Source of the DNA: Sipunculus nudus
Lineage: Eukaryota > Annelida > Sipuncula > Golfingiida > Sipunculidae
Assembly (NCBI GenBank): GCA_026874595.1
Contig: CM049313.1
Span: 66,954,659-67,018,658, forward strand
Reading direction: 5' to 3'
DNA: 64,000 bases
The stretch's first letter is position 1. Every line of letters starts with the position of its first letter. This document shows positions 36,606 to 48,043 of this stretch, one piece after another. The notes below the pieces were generated by a model, which saw only the letters and a list, made by a program, of their open reading frames with translations, ran no database searches and had not been told where the DNA came from. Made by a program: the position numbers and the translations under genes.

Positions 36606-38234
36606 AGATGTTGTTAATTTAAAGGAGTATAAAATTGTAGCTGTATTTTCTTGTTTCTATAATTTTAAAAGTCCTTCTCGGGAAGGACGGGATCTTGACA
36701 GAGTGAAGTCAAGTGTTAATATAAAAGAAACTATACTCGTCACTTTTCGAGGTGGCCTATAAAATATGGCGACCGGTATAATATTGATATTTATACTTTA
36801 ACAAAGTCGAGATATTTTAAGGTATAACCATGACCATGTTTGGCGGCAAAGCAGGGGATAATACACAGTTAAATATTCCCATGGACTACGAGTTAATTGT
36901 CTTCTTGAATTTTTTTTTCAAGAAATGTAGATGGACATCTTTGAAATGAAGGGCTTCACTTAATTCAAGCTGTACCTCAATTTATTCATCGATTTCTTTT
37001 AGATCCATCTCTTTTGACGAACGTCTGTGAAACAAAATGAACGAAAAAAACGCACCATCGCAAGAAAACTGGTTGGCAAGTTACCGTTCCGCGGTTGATA
37101 TGGCCGTTGTAAAGCATGATCAATGAGTCCTTGAACAGGAGTTCCACTAAGCCTACATTTTGAATCTCCTCAACGACATAATACAACAAATATCAGGTCT
37201 TCCTAGCATCATCACAGTAAATCTATTGTCATTGTGAAGGGTTATCTAAACGTTCTGACAGCCAGTTTTGCTTAATCATTGTAGAAATCCATCTTCATAG
37301 CATACTTATAAAAGGCTTTGTTCGTTAGATCGTCTTTAAGTTCGAAAACAAAGCTATCTTGGTTTGTTTTCCCTGACTCTTCTTCAGCAGCTTATAAGGT
37401 CATTCATTGCTATCGTATTGCAATTTGTTTCTTCGTCCTTGTCCCTTTATCTTTTTCTTTCACCGTGACAGCTGGGTTATCATCTGTTGCGGACCATTTG
37501 CTGCATCATCCCTTTTCTCTTATTATTTTGAATCTTATATTTTGCCGAAAATTTGTAATAATACTTTGACATGTGGATATCCTTGGAAGTGATGCACTTT
37601 AAGATAGAAAGGATATCAGAAGGGCATTTTATAATGAATCTATGCGACATTCCAAGGTTGGTGAACACTGCATTTGATGCTCACGACAAGCATAGATCTG
37701 AACGGCAGTGATGAATTTATTTTTCCTTGGCCTTTTATAAACGGTATTTTATAGTAAAGTGTTCTAATATACAGAGTATCATGTAAGCATATTATATTCT
37801 TTATATACATATTATAAACGTTTATAAAATTATCGATCTAACTTTTCGGTATTAATTGTTACGGTATTCCATAATTGTCCATGGAGATATTATAATGAGA
37901 AATTCAACTGGACAGTAAAGTTAAAAAATGTTAAATAGAGATTTTTACTTATGAAGTTCCATTTAAATTAATATACATGTATTCCCGGGTCAGCTTGCGG
38001 GTTGTTAGGGACAACATTGATAACAGCACACCGTAAATTAAATAACAATACAATTATACGGTGGTTAAAGGCCCAGTTACACGGCATGTCACGGAACGTT
38101 ACGTCCTGCAATATTTGGAAGTCAGACAGTCATGAAAGGCCGTACGACAGGTCGGTGGTGATCATCAGCCACCCTTCCGCCAGATGGCGCTTCTACTCAA
38201 AACGAACCTCTTTCAGTTAAGCAGTGTGGGACGG
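36606..38234. other. Gene-poor AT-rich stretch
   Basis: Small open frames at 36986-37189, 37318-37592 and 38002-38220 have no domain or splice support. Confidence 0.45.
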
Positions 38235-38368
38235 CCGGGACTTCTATCTCAGCTGTCAACCTTTAAAATACAATTTTTTTACATTTCAAGGTAACACCTT
38301 CTGCTTACATTTCATACTCGTGTGCTTACAATATTACTTATTCCGTAAAAACCTTATCACAACTTAAA
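38235..38368 (+). repeat. Left part of a dispersed repeat split by the DIRS-like element
   Basis: TGTCAACCTTTAAAAT through CCGTAAA..CCTTATCACAACTTAAA aligns with 45909-46008. The repeat resumes at about 41448 (CTTAAAACAGTTCTTGTCC). The uninterrupted copy at 45.9-46.2 kb shows the two halves joined at CTTAAA. Confidence 0.65.
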
Positions 38369-38534
38369 TTATAAATAAATAAAACTTGTATTGGCACAAC
38401 ACAACTGTAGATACTTTAATTACGACGCCATAACATACATTATTGCTTTACAAAGATAAACCATGACACATACTAAGGTACCAACATGGCCCAATCCTAG
38501 TGTGTCATGATGTGTTGTTTGATGTACAGTAACT

Positions 38535-38905
38535 TTATTTGCAATGATGTGGAAGAAGTTTACAGAATTTGGTCTGATATAACCCGATTACAGAGGATGG
38601 AATCTGATCAACGTAACTTAAATAAGCACTGCTCTTCCAGTCACCCATGATCTTAACAACCTCCCCCGGAACACCACAAGATGATGCCCAAATTGCAATT
38701 CCCCTTTGTAAACTGTGGGTACCCACGGTCCTAGGTTCAACCCAATGCAGGGGACTATGCCTATGCTGAACAAACCACAAAACAGTGAAGGAAGGCCTCA
38801 ACTGGGCACAAAGGTTGTCCAGGTATCACTGGTAATCTTACACGGTATGACCGCTCCTTATACTGGATAGTCTTGGACCAGGAAACACTAAGTTAAAAGA
38901 AACCA
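38535..38905 (-). pseudogene. Tyrosine recombinase C-terminal domain (DIRS-like)
   Basis: On the minus strand a KTIQYKER..LP.IPGQPLCPV segment, with frame breaks, is followed by GTHSLQRG, CGVPGEVVKIMGDWKS and AYLSYVD. The spacing H..R.......Y corresponds to the catalytic His, Arg and nucleophilic Tyr region of tyrosine recombinases in DIRS/Ngaro elements. Stops in the upstream part make it a pseudogene. Confidence 0.75.
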
Positions 38906-38913
38906 CAGTGGTT

Positions 38914-39255
38914 CTACCTGAAGCCACGCCTAACAAACTGTTCTGTGTTATCAAACGTTTTCACCGTATATGGCAATACAATGCTTTTCCTGAACATACC
39001 AACAAATAATACAGAGCAAACGGGCCAGAAACAAATGTCCTGTGGAACCGCAAAATCTAGTTTCTGTTTCATCTGCAGCAAAAGAAGTGGGACGGATATA
39101 TCTTTCATAACATGACTTTCATATAATTTCGTATCATTACATATAATACAAAAGTCATCTAAATAAACCACTAAACAATCAAATCCTCGACGCATCATCA
39201 TTCGCTTGACTGTCTGAGATAAACTATATGTGGATGGTCCCATCCTACTGCCAAA
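38914..39255 (-). pseudogene. DIRS-like reverse transcriptase, catalytic part
   Basis: GPSTYSLSQTVKRMM followed by CLVVYLDDFCII gives the YxDD catalytic block, preceded by the LPFGSRMGPS-type block used by this class. The second block is split by the MITE at 39256-39954: its first half (LPFG) is read at 39964 on the far side of the insertion. The frame fails after about residue 110. Confidence 0.75.
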
Positions 39256-39954
39256 TACACTCTTTACACAGCGCTTTACCTATAGGGCTATTACCTATAT
39301 CGTAAGGCGCTGTTTGTTATGACCTCGCATCCTGAATTGCAACACCAGAGGGGAGCACTGTATTTTTGTCCAATCAGATGAGACCTTGTGCTGAAAGACA
39401 AAGCCAAGCGAGGAATACACAGAGCCAATCATATTAATTTCTTTTTGAGTGACAGCTCATCCCCCAGCGTAACCGTCTGAACAGGCCACAGGCTCAGAGA
39501 GAATTGCCCCTGGCGTGGTTTGCTTAGGGCCTTGGGCACATAGGATGCTCGGCTGGTGGGCTGTAATTCAAACGAAACGTAACAACAAAGGCTGCGTGCA
39601 CACCTCGCTTGCTGGTTTCAGTTCTGCAGACAACAGATACATGGCTACGCTAACACAGTAATAATGTCATAATCGAATCGGTCGATAATGTGAGAATGCA
39701 GAGGGAGCAATTTAAATTCGACCGGAAACTCAATAAGCGGCGCTTGAAGCGCAGCAATGGGCGGAGCCAGGATGCCTGTCGAGTTTTTGTTTATTGGCAT
39801 CTGATTGGCTGCTTGTCACATCATACGCACGTTTATTTCAGTGGAAAACGAACCGCCTTCTGGTGTCTAAATATATCATAAACGGTCAAAGCTGGCAGCG
39901 TGAAAATCGGTTGCTTCTTTAGAAGCGCAAGATTTCCGCTGCCTCGGGAGCGTA
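39256..39954 (-). mobile_element. 699-bp MITE with 9-bp target duplication (copy 1)
   Basis: It is flanked by the perfect direct repeat ACTGCCAAA (39247-39255 and 39955-39963). The ends TACACTCTTTACACAGCGC and CGCTGCCTCGGGAGCGTA are imperfect inverted repeats (consensus TACGCTC, seven variable bases, AGCG). An oppositely oriented copy lies at 48407-49075. The interior is GC-richer than the window and has an open frame (39690-39881), probably not a gene. A 9-bp duplication is typical of Mutator-like elements; the superfamily is inferred from that alone. Confidence 0.9.
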
Positions 39955-39963
39955 ACTGCCAAA

Positions 39964-40089
39964 AGGTAATCTGGTATCAAAAGATAAGTTGGTTCACTAT
40001 TCCTTTAAAATGTCACTTGTCATGGGATAACAGTCTTTGTGAATCAGTATGGATCGGTATGCAGATTTGAGATCAATCTTAAGCCTGTA
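39964..40089 (-). pseudogene. DIRS-like reverse transcriptase, N-terminal catalytic block
   Basis: On the minus strand, EYRLKIDLKSAYRSILIH contains the first catalytic Asp block of the RT (DLKSAYR). A stop follows before the LPFG segment. Upstream the frame is broken by the MITE at 40090-40699 and resumes around 40700-40870 with IAIDDYSTLVSVSYEML and a stop shortly after. Confidence 0.7.
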
Positions 40090-40699
40090 CTCACTGGGCT
40101 GCGACAGCTTTGCGACAAATTGCAAATTCATTCGCGAGAGAGTCTAAAAAGAGTCGTAAAACATTCGCGGCGGTTCTCATTTTCCTCGCGTCATTCGCAT
40201 ATTGTCGCTTACATGTCGCACAAATTTTGAACATGTTCGAAAAAATCGCAAAAAAAACAACAAAATATCTCCCACAATAGTCGCAGAGGCGTCGCTAGTG
40301 TCTCAAGCCCGTCTTAAACATGTCTCGAACTATTCTCAAGTCAGTTTCTTCGAGCCAGGAATTGCGAGAACTGCGAGACAACTTTGAGAGGGGTTTGTGA
40401 CCTATGCAACTACATTGCGAGTATTTTTAGATAAAAATGAAAATCTGACATTCTGGTCGCGAATGGTCATGCGAATATTTCACAAATGCCGTTCGAATGT
40501 CTTGTGAACATCGCACGATATTCGCACGACGGATATATATGAGCTCCAGCCGAATTTTGGGCCAAACACTCGTACGATGTTCGCAAACATGTCGTAAAAA
40601 CGATTCAGTGTGATTGCAAGTGAAAAGTGTCGCTAATTCGCGTATTTTCTCGCAATTGTCGTGTCTTCAACTAGTCGCAAGGTGTCGCAGTCCGGTGAG
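40090..40699. mobile_element. 610-bp MITE with about 26-bp inverted ends, rich in TCGC motifs
   Basis: The left end CTCACTGGGCTGCGACAG and the right end (read inverted) CTCACCGGACTGCGACAC match over about 26 bp with a few differences. The interior is full of TCGCA, TTCGC and GTCGC words. It interrupts the DIRS-like RT between the DDYSTL and DLKSAYR blocks. Flanking duplication is unclear, so the superfamily is undetermined. Confidence 0.7.
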
Positions 40700-41003
40700 A
40701 TACTACCTTAACCCGTGTTATATCCCTGTTTTGCTAGTTGTAGTGCATTATCCAGCATTTCATAACTTACCGATACCAAAGTTGAATAATCATCAATTGC
40801 TATGCCAATCGGCATACTATCATCATGGTTGATCCGGACATCATTCGGAGCTGCAGTAATAGTTCATTTCGAAGTTAGTTCATAACTTCCTGTTATTATA
40901 ACATACAGCAGATGCATGATTTTTTTAATTCTACAGGAGATGGTGTAATATTACTTATCAACTCTTGATAAGTGATTCTGAACCCATGCTTAATAGCCTG
41001 CAG

Positions 41004-41420
41004 TTAATATTCTTCAACAGTATCCCCCTGTAACTCAACATCCCACACATCAAATTTACTAGAAACAGAATAACTGTCCCCTAAAAATGTACATTTAAAT
41101 GGTGAAAGCATACCAAATGGAAGAGTATCATTTATCTCCAACGTACATATGTCCAATTGTCCAGGTGCAGCTGCACCTGCCACTGGTAGTTTATCATGAT
41201 CTGTCATTGGGTGGGGTCCTCCACAGATTATGCATGTGTGCAAGTAATTGCATTTGTTACTGTAAGTGCAGTTGCCTCTGTTTAATTGTCGACAGATGAG
41301 CCTGGCACCACACCTTGTTTTAATTTGGTAATCCCCAGCCGTCTTGCGTAAAGTTTGTTGTTGACCCTCGCGTTCCCTAAGGTTAATTATAGGGGGCGCG
41401 AGCATTAGGAAATATCTCAT
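41004..41420 (-). pseudogene. Gag-like Cys/His-rich ORF of the DIRS-like element
   Basis: A 138-codon open frame with ICRQLNRGNCTYSNKCNYLH followed by CIICGGPHPM. The CxxC...C...H...CxxC...H arrangement is the zinc-binding block seen near the end of the first ORF of DIRS-like elements. It is in the same orientation as, and upstream of, the RT and recombinase pieces. It is open here but has no intact downstream partner, so I treat it as a relic. Confidence 0.65.
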
Positions 41421-41447
41421 TTAAACTCTATTCTTAAAAAAATATCC

Positions 41448-41640
41448 CTTAAAACAGTTCTTGTCCAACATATTTGAACGGACTGCGTCACTCTATTCAC
41501 TACTGTTATATCTACGCCACTGATGTATTTAGAAACTCCTGTGCATTGTGGGTGGCAGATTTAACGCCAACAGTCCCTAACCAGTAGTATCGTACTCCTG
41601 TGAGTCCGATTCTCCGCAGTGTGATCGCCGATGAGACAGT
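41448..41640 (+). repeat. Right part of the dispersed repeat split by the DIRS-like element
   Basis: CTTAAAACAGTTCTTGTCC through TGTATTTAGAA and CGCAGTGTGATCGC aligns with 46003-46145 of the uninterrupted copy. Confidence 0.6.
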
Positions 41641-42367
41641 CCTGTCGGGGTGATAGTCACAGCAAACAGAATGTCTCTACGATCAGCGACGGGTCCCAAA
41701 TGTGGTCGTCAGATATCATATACGATACAAGACCTAACTACCAACCTTCTTATCTAATCTAGTTGACCCATTAATAATCTACCCATATGGTGAAGAAGGC
41801 TGTCTTGGTGGTCAGGGCTGAGGGCCATCCTTTATAATAGACCATTATCCAACCAGGGTATACGTTTTTCCTGCAGAAGAAACAATAAGAAGAAAAGTAA
41901 CACGAAAAAAAAAGACCTCAAAGTCGGAGAATGTCCATAGCAATGTTTTTGTGACAAAAATGCGTGTGTAATTTGTTTGTTTTACCAAATAAAAAGCCGG
42001 AAGGAATAAGACCCAAAAAAGAAGGACATTTCTGGTGCATGAGGGGGTTTCTTGTGGCCGCTATTCAGCCTTTTGTGAAGTGAAAAGTTACCCGGCGGAA
42101 TCGCCAGCATCTCATAAGACTGTACTCCGTCACTTTGACCATCTCGTTTAACTTATAGACTTGCAGTATATGTTTTGGCTAAATAAAAACAGCCATGTCA
42201 AATTCGGGCAAAGATGTGCCGGCCATTTGGTGAATTATAACTTAATTTTTGCTGTGTTGGTTTATTTTATCCGTTGAAGAAACCTCCTTGATAGTCTTAC
42301 GCTCGTTATTCGATTGGTTGTAGCGATTCGTAGTTAGTCACTGGTTGTAGAGCAAAGTTCATGCTAT
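41641..42367. other. Non-coding stretch
   Basis: No gene or repeat recognised between the dispersed repeat and the next LTR. Confidence 0.45.
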
Positions 42368-43213
42368 TGTTACGGAAACTAAAATCAACAGATCACGTAT
42401 GCGTGATGAACATAAATTTTGTCAAGGAGATAAAAAATCAGATTCTGTAACACTAGGCAGCGTGAAATGTCTAGGGGAATGAATAAAGAAGTCAGTGGTT
42501 TTTTGTTAACAAATAAGTATAATTTATTCTTAAAACATCCCTAACATTATAATACACTAAATCAATACAATGACACAGTATAACGGCAGTATAACAGCAA
42601 ATCAGTACAATCACACAGTAAAATAAACAAAGTGCACAGTACCTGGATACCAATGTCACAGCGATAAGTCCTTTAAAATGTATAAGCCAGATGAAAATTT
42701 CACACAAATTCCCTCTGAGAATAACAGTCCAATGTAAAGCTCTTGTAACAATCGAGAAAGTAAACTTGAGACAGGCAGCACTAAATTGTAAAGTGTTAGT
42801 AATAGTAGAATCCCTGAAATTACTTGATAATCGGATAGGTCCCACAAACCGACATACACACATCTGTGTCCGCTGGAATATTCTCTCACCTCTCTCTCCG
42901 CTCTAAAACACGGCCTCTATTTATAACTTTTCACCTCCAGCTGAGAACCTTCCATTGCTCGAACATTCTAAAGAATCTAACACTGTACACACGTTCAAAG
43001 AACATACCAGAACAACGAATGCCATGTCTCAACATATTAGGGTTCACACGTGAGCTCGCCCCGGCTCGGCCAGGCGAGAAAGCCCCAAGCTAGGAAGACA
43101 ACGAGAGTTCAACCAGTACGGATTAAACTGAGAGTGCAACACCCGGCCAGCTGAATCATCCACAACACGAGTTATGCCCGTGTCACACAACAAAAATAAA
43201 GACATCTGTAAGA
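42368..43213 (-). mobile_element. Solo LTR of family B, reverse orientation
   Basis: On the minus strand it starts TCTTACAGATG (a decayed TGTTACAGGTG) and ends TTCCGTAACA. It shares, in order, the promoter half, the AATAAATTATA polyadenylation region, the TCACGCTGC block and the ATCACGCATACGTGAT palindrome with the copies at 48044, 51161 and 57705. No clean target duplication is seen. Several chance ORFs (for example 42492-42863) are conserved between copies only because the DNA is. Confidence 0.85.
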
Positions 43214-43409
43214 CTTGTATACACAATAACAAGGCCTACAGGCCTAATGCGAACCTGTGCAATGAGATTACGCCAGGTATAATGCTTCAATGCTGGACCA
43301 TTACTTTTCAAGAACATGTGTAACATGTATATGAACAATGCAAGTACTAAATACTTAGAACAAGAAACAATTAAACAAACATCACTGCTACAATTCTGGC
43401 ATGGGTGCA

Positions 43410-45865
43410 CACAACACAAAAAAAAATAGAATATGGGTAGTAAACAAGGGACTACGTGTGTCCGCCAAAATCAGAGTGGGAAAGGTGAAGTGAGGCATGG
43501 ATTGAGTGGCAAGGGGATATAGAGTGAGGCGTGTTGCATAATAGCCTGGATGTCTGCAGCCGAAATGTGTATGTAGGTTGCGCCACCTACCACAAAATCC
43601 AGAAAGCTGTCCAAGATGTATAAACATGCAAAATTTTAGGCAGGTAAGTCAAACCAATACTGAGATATGAGTGATTTTATCCCACGGCAAAAAAACAGAC
43701 GGACGCTGTGCAAAATGATTGCAGATGGCGCCACCAGTTTTGCGTATGATAAAGAGCTATGTGAGATCTATAAACATGCAAAAGTTTTGCCCAATCGGTC
43801 AAATGGTTCCTGAGATATGAGCTTGGATGTCTGCAGCGTAAATTTGAATGTAGGTGGCAAAAATCAATGTAGGTGGCACCACCTGTCTTGTAAATGACGC
43901 ATAGACAGGTCAAAATATCAGTCCAATACATCAAACTTCCCCAGAGGTTGATGCACTGGGCTGACAAGGCTTAGGTGAGTAAGGCAGTTGCCCCCGAGTG
44001 TCCTGTGACAAATTGCTGCCTCAAGCTACTGCACTGAGTGAACTCTTGACCTGCACCTTGCTAGACTGAGTGAACTTTTGACCTGTACCTGGCTGCACTG
44101 AGTGAACCCTTGACCTGTTGCATAATCTGACACAGTTGGCAGTCTGCCAAAGCTATAAATAGATTCAGGCTGAACTTTGGTGCCAAATATGATGCGGTGA
44201 GCAGTCTGCTAAAGCTATAAATAGAATGCAGCTACTGCAGTGAGTGAACTCTTGACCTATACCTGGCTGCACTTCTTCCAATCCTGGCACGTTGCAAAAA
44301 CATTTTATTTATAGAGCTGACATCATCTTGGCTAATGGCCAACATCAAGGCACTGGCAATCTGCCAGTGGTAAACCAAGTGCTGCCATCTGTACACAAAA
44401 GTGGTCCCTACTTGAAATAACTTTGAGATTTATTTTCCCAAAACAAAATGCTTTTCAGCTGACTTTTTTTTATAAAAAAAAAGAAATCAGGAATATATGT
44501 AAAATAATTACGGATGCATACTGAATGCAAAATTGAAATACAGATATATCTCATTGATGGTAAATTCTTGAATTAAGTTGAGTATGGATACCAATAATTT
44601 ATAATCCATGTACCGTTGTCTTTATATAGCCACAGAGACCTGTATATCCACGATTGTAACATTGCCTGGTATGATGAATAACTTCAATCATAAATCTAAA
44701 TTTTTTAAAAGCTTTTAAAAAAACTTTCTTGTCAATATTAACCAATGATAACCTGAAATCTAAATGTCTAGTGGCATGATGTAATAGATGCTGATAAACT
44801 GGTGCCAGGCTAGATGTAACAGCATCACACAGCTAACATATATGGTAAAATGACTCAATTCATTCTCCATAATTCAGCCAAAAATCATTCATGTGGAACC
44901 ATTAATGACAATTATTATAAGAATTTTTGTAGGGATTATTCTTGTAAAATATTTAGCAAACTGGCTTCAGTGGCATCAGTCGAAAAACGTTTTGCAGGTT
45001 TATAACTCATATAGGAATATACAGCAAACTGGCTAAGTTCAGCTTCCCGTAACTCAGCCAAACAGCACTGAACCAAAACCATTTGAACAAACTTGAATTA
45101 TCAACATATGAGGATAATTTATGTGTAATATTTATGAATTAGGCCCAGTTGTTTTTGAGAAGAAGATCTTTGTAGCCACTGAGCTAAAATGGGCTGTTAT
45201 GGCATATGACTAAATTCAGCTTCCCATAACTTAGCCAAAAGTCACTGAAAAAAAGACCATTTGAACAAACTTTAGAAAGCACTACCCTAGGATCGTTTCT
45301 GTGCGATATTAAACATTTTGGCCATATGGTTTCATATAGCCCTCAGTGTGATACAGGCACTGATGACCCCGTACAAAAAACGCCGATGCTGGTGGCGCCA
45401 CCAATACCTCAATTTCAGATATGACCTATGTGACCAACATTGGTATACAATTTGGTGATGATAGCTCCAGCCGTTTCTGAAATTTAAATTTTAATAAGCT
45501 TTTTTGCACAGTTAACATAGTACCCTCCTTTAACTCGGCCAAAAATCTCAGAACTGGAGCCATTCGAACAAACTTGAGAAAAATTGTTCCAGGGATCATT
45601 TCTGTGAACTATTTGACAATTTGGATGGACAGTTTCGGAGAAGAAGATTTTTAAAGCTTTTTTAGCTTTTTCCCTATAAAATCTTAGAAAATGCAGTTAG
45701 AAATAAATAAACAAAATCAAATATAGTTTATGGATAACTAATTATTTGCAAAAAAAATTGGTGATGCTAGCTTCTGCCGTTTTTGAGATAGCTATGGTTA
45801 ACGTACAGACGACACACGACGGACGACGCCGCACCATCGCATAAGCTCACAGGTTCGCTAAAAAG
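43410..45865 (+). mobile_element. Large tandem-core element ending in ACGACGG tract and hairpin-like tail
   Basis: The left part holds diverged repeated units (ATGTCTGCAGC, TGTAGGT(T/G)GCGCCACCT, TAAACATGCAAAA, TGAGATATGAG at about 43545-43670 and 43720-43880). The middle holds repeated CAGCTTCCC(A/G)TAACT(C/T)AGCC and ACCATTTGAACAAACTT units. The right end reads ACGACACACGACGGACGACGC, then ATAAGCTCACAGGTTCGCTAAAAAG. The same design of tandem core, ACGG-like microsatellite, 3' hairpin and A run is seen at 9676-10288 and 59940-63112. Non-coding. The left boundary is uncertain. Confidence 0.55.
44026..44280 (+). repeat. 32-bp tandem repeat inside the large element
   Basis: Three adjacent units of CTGCACTGAGTGAAC plus TCTTGACCTGTACCTGG at 32-bp spacing, then a fourth at 44233-44275. 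In between is a 61-bp duplication containing TGCCAAAGCTATAAATAGA. Confidence 0.8.
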
Positions 45866-45894
45866 GGCACCTGTAAAGTCTTATAACGAGTGCA

Positions 45895-46165
45895 ACTGTT
45901 GTCTCAATTGTCAACCTTTAAAATGAAAATTTGTCACATTTAAGGAAAAACCTTCTGTTTACATTAACTCCTATAACTTAATCCGTAAATTCCTTACCAC
46001 AGACTTAAAACAATTCTTGTCCAACATATTTGAACGGACCACATCACCCTTTTCACAATTATACCTACGCCACTGGTGTATTTAGAAGCCCCGGTGCATG
46101 TGGGTTGGAGATTCTTGGGAGTCCAGTTCTGCGCGGTGTGATCGCGAGCTTTATAACGGCTGCGA
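45895..46165 (+). repeat. Uninterrupted copy of the dispersed repeat
   Basis: It corresponds to 38235-38368 joined directly to 41448-41640. It therefore records either the pre-insertion state of that locus family or a derivative that lost the DIRS-like interior. Confidence 0.65.
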
Positions 46166-48043
46166 CCACAACTTTCTTTTATTGCTACCAAGTCACAGAC
46201 AGTCGCCTACTTTCGGCGACTAGTCGTGTTCGCAGGTTATCGTAGCTCAGATGTGACTCGGGCTAAAGAGACGACAAGGGTATACAAAATTGTCAGATTT
46301 ATCGCAGTTCAGCATATTTGGTTTAAATGTGGGCGAAACTATCCACGGGGAAATGACAGTAAGTCGGCGTTGGAATATAAATGTCTCCATATACGGTAGA
46401 GAGCTTCCCCTTCAACCTAGAGGTTGACTTTGAACTAAGCGACGATTTCTCTTGTGAATCTGCTTATCAATTCACACAGTTGGCATGTTTTCACGGTCTA
46501 TCAATATGTTTGCAAGTTAAAAAGGAAACCTTGACAGAAACGTCTTTCGGCACTAAAGAACCCACAATAATTGTCACATTATCAAACAAATTGAATAAGA
46601 GAACCCTGTTCGTAAAATCCTCTGGTCCGTATTCGCCCGGGCAATGCGTCATTAAGACATCTCTACTAAATATGCTGTCTTGATATATCTGTATTTCTTT
46701 TGTTGTCACCGGGGGTGAATCGTCCAGAAATAACAGTAAATAGCCGTACCTTCTAGGTGAGCGTAGAAGGTTATCCAGTCTGATTGAATTTCAAGAGCTA
46801 TGATTTATTGGTTCGAAACCACCGTCAACCTCGCTATCGCAGTATCTATTCATTAGGATATCGGTATGTCTACCTTGACTCAAGGGCACACGCCGGGCGT
46901 ACGATAACAGCCTATCTGTCATGGAGAAGAACTGTTTATACCAAGTAGTCAGGCAAAACAGACTAGTGCCAACGAATGTTTCAAGCTAGGTCGTTCTGTT
47001 TTTACAATGATATATTAACTTTCCATCGAAAACGTGCAACTCGAGAGTATTGTATGCATGATGCTATCTAGCCGTGACAACCCGACTCAGTAGGTAATCG
47101 GATAATTGGGCTGGTAAGCCTAGTCGAGTCGTGATAAAAATTTTATCGAGGAATGTATCGCAGTGGTCTTGCGTCAGGTTGCAATCATATTGTAATAAAC
47201 GGCCCGTAATCTCAGGGTTATGCTTAGACTGATGAACTTACACAAGAGTATACATGTCAGCTCACAACCCAAACTGAAACACCGTCTCCATGGACACGGG
47301 TCATTTCCTGTATCGGCTGCAAGCTGCCTTTGTCCTGTAACCCGTGCGAGCCTTCAACAAACACGCTGAGGAGTTAACCAATGTGCTGCGTAAAAACGGA
47401 ACTTTTTCCGCTCATGTTTAGTATTATTAGAATGTACATAAAAAACGACTGGTCCGGTTTATGTTGATTGACAGTGTACCTGTAGGCCATGAAGCGTTGT
47501 CAGAAATGACGAAAATATTCGCATCTTCATAAGGCCTTATGATGCGTTCCTCAGACATAGATGTAATGCCACTCTGGGGCCTGGTCGTAATGCCAGAGGG
47601 TCGATATGACGCTAGATGCTATCGCAGTATCAATTTTACTTATGTGTCCAGCAGCATGCCTCGGTTGCCTATATTTACCATACGGAAGACAGGAGGGAAA
47701 GATCCTGGGCCATCGGGTTGTTCACGTCACACTTGCTCGAATCGCTATTTACGAGATTATAATGTAAGGAAACAACCTATAACGTCGTTTCTACAACACA
47801 CAGCTCTTTACATGTCATATTACATATAAAGACCTGTGTTTAAGAGAAATGGCTTAAATGCGGTTTTCTTGCATACTTACCGTACAGATGGCGATTCGAG
47901 CAACTGTGTTCACGGGTAGACAGTCTCACACAGTGTGAAAAGAACTGAAAAAAAATCAAAATTAACATCCCTTACGACATTAGTATTCTTCATATATCAA
48001 TGATCCGTTGAAATATTGAATTTGAAAAGAAGTGATATATTAT
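46166..48043. other. Stretch with open frames but no recognisable gene
   Basis: A 100-codon frame (46381-46683, +) overlaps a 72-codon frame on the other strand. A 96-codon frame lies at 47539-47829 (+). None has a recognised domain, codon signature or flanking splice consensus that I can defend, and several such lengths are expected by chance at this base composition. Confidence 0.4.

Larger units (their letters stand above)
38369..41447 (-). mobile_element. Degenerate DIRS-like (tyrosine-recombinase) retroelement
   Basis: Read on the minus strand from 41420 downwards, there is a Cys/His-rich gag-like segment, then reverse-transcriptase blocks, then a tyrosine recombinase C-terminus. This gene order and recombinase are characteristic of DIRS/Ngaro-like elements, which integrate by recombinase and lack the usual LTR integrase. 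RNase H and the N-terminal half of the recombinase are deleted or unrecognisable, and stops and frameshifts are present. Two MITEs (39256-39954 and 40090-40699) are inserted in the RT part. Its boundaries are inferred from the dispersed repeat that it splits at CTTAAA; I did not identify the split terminal repeats expected of DIRS elements. Confidence 0.7.

Noticed and set aside
39690-39881. ORF starting MRMQREQFKFDRK, with a relative at 48240-48635 on the other strand
   Set aside because: The similarity is explained by the two MITE copies being nearly identical DNA. The frame runs out of the element in one copy and is not otherwise constrained.
42492-42889. ORFs rich in Leu/Cys (for example ...CVIVLICCYTAVIL) recurring at 49174, 57304 and 59682
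   Set aside because: They are readings of the T-rich 3' half of the family-B LTR, repeated because the LTR is.
46381-46709. 100-codon + ORF and overlapping 72-codon - ORF as genes
   Set aside because: Both strands are open without domain, splice or codon evidence. At this AT content several ORFs of this length are expected by chance in 64 kb.
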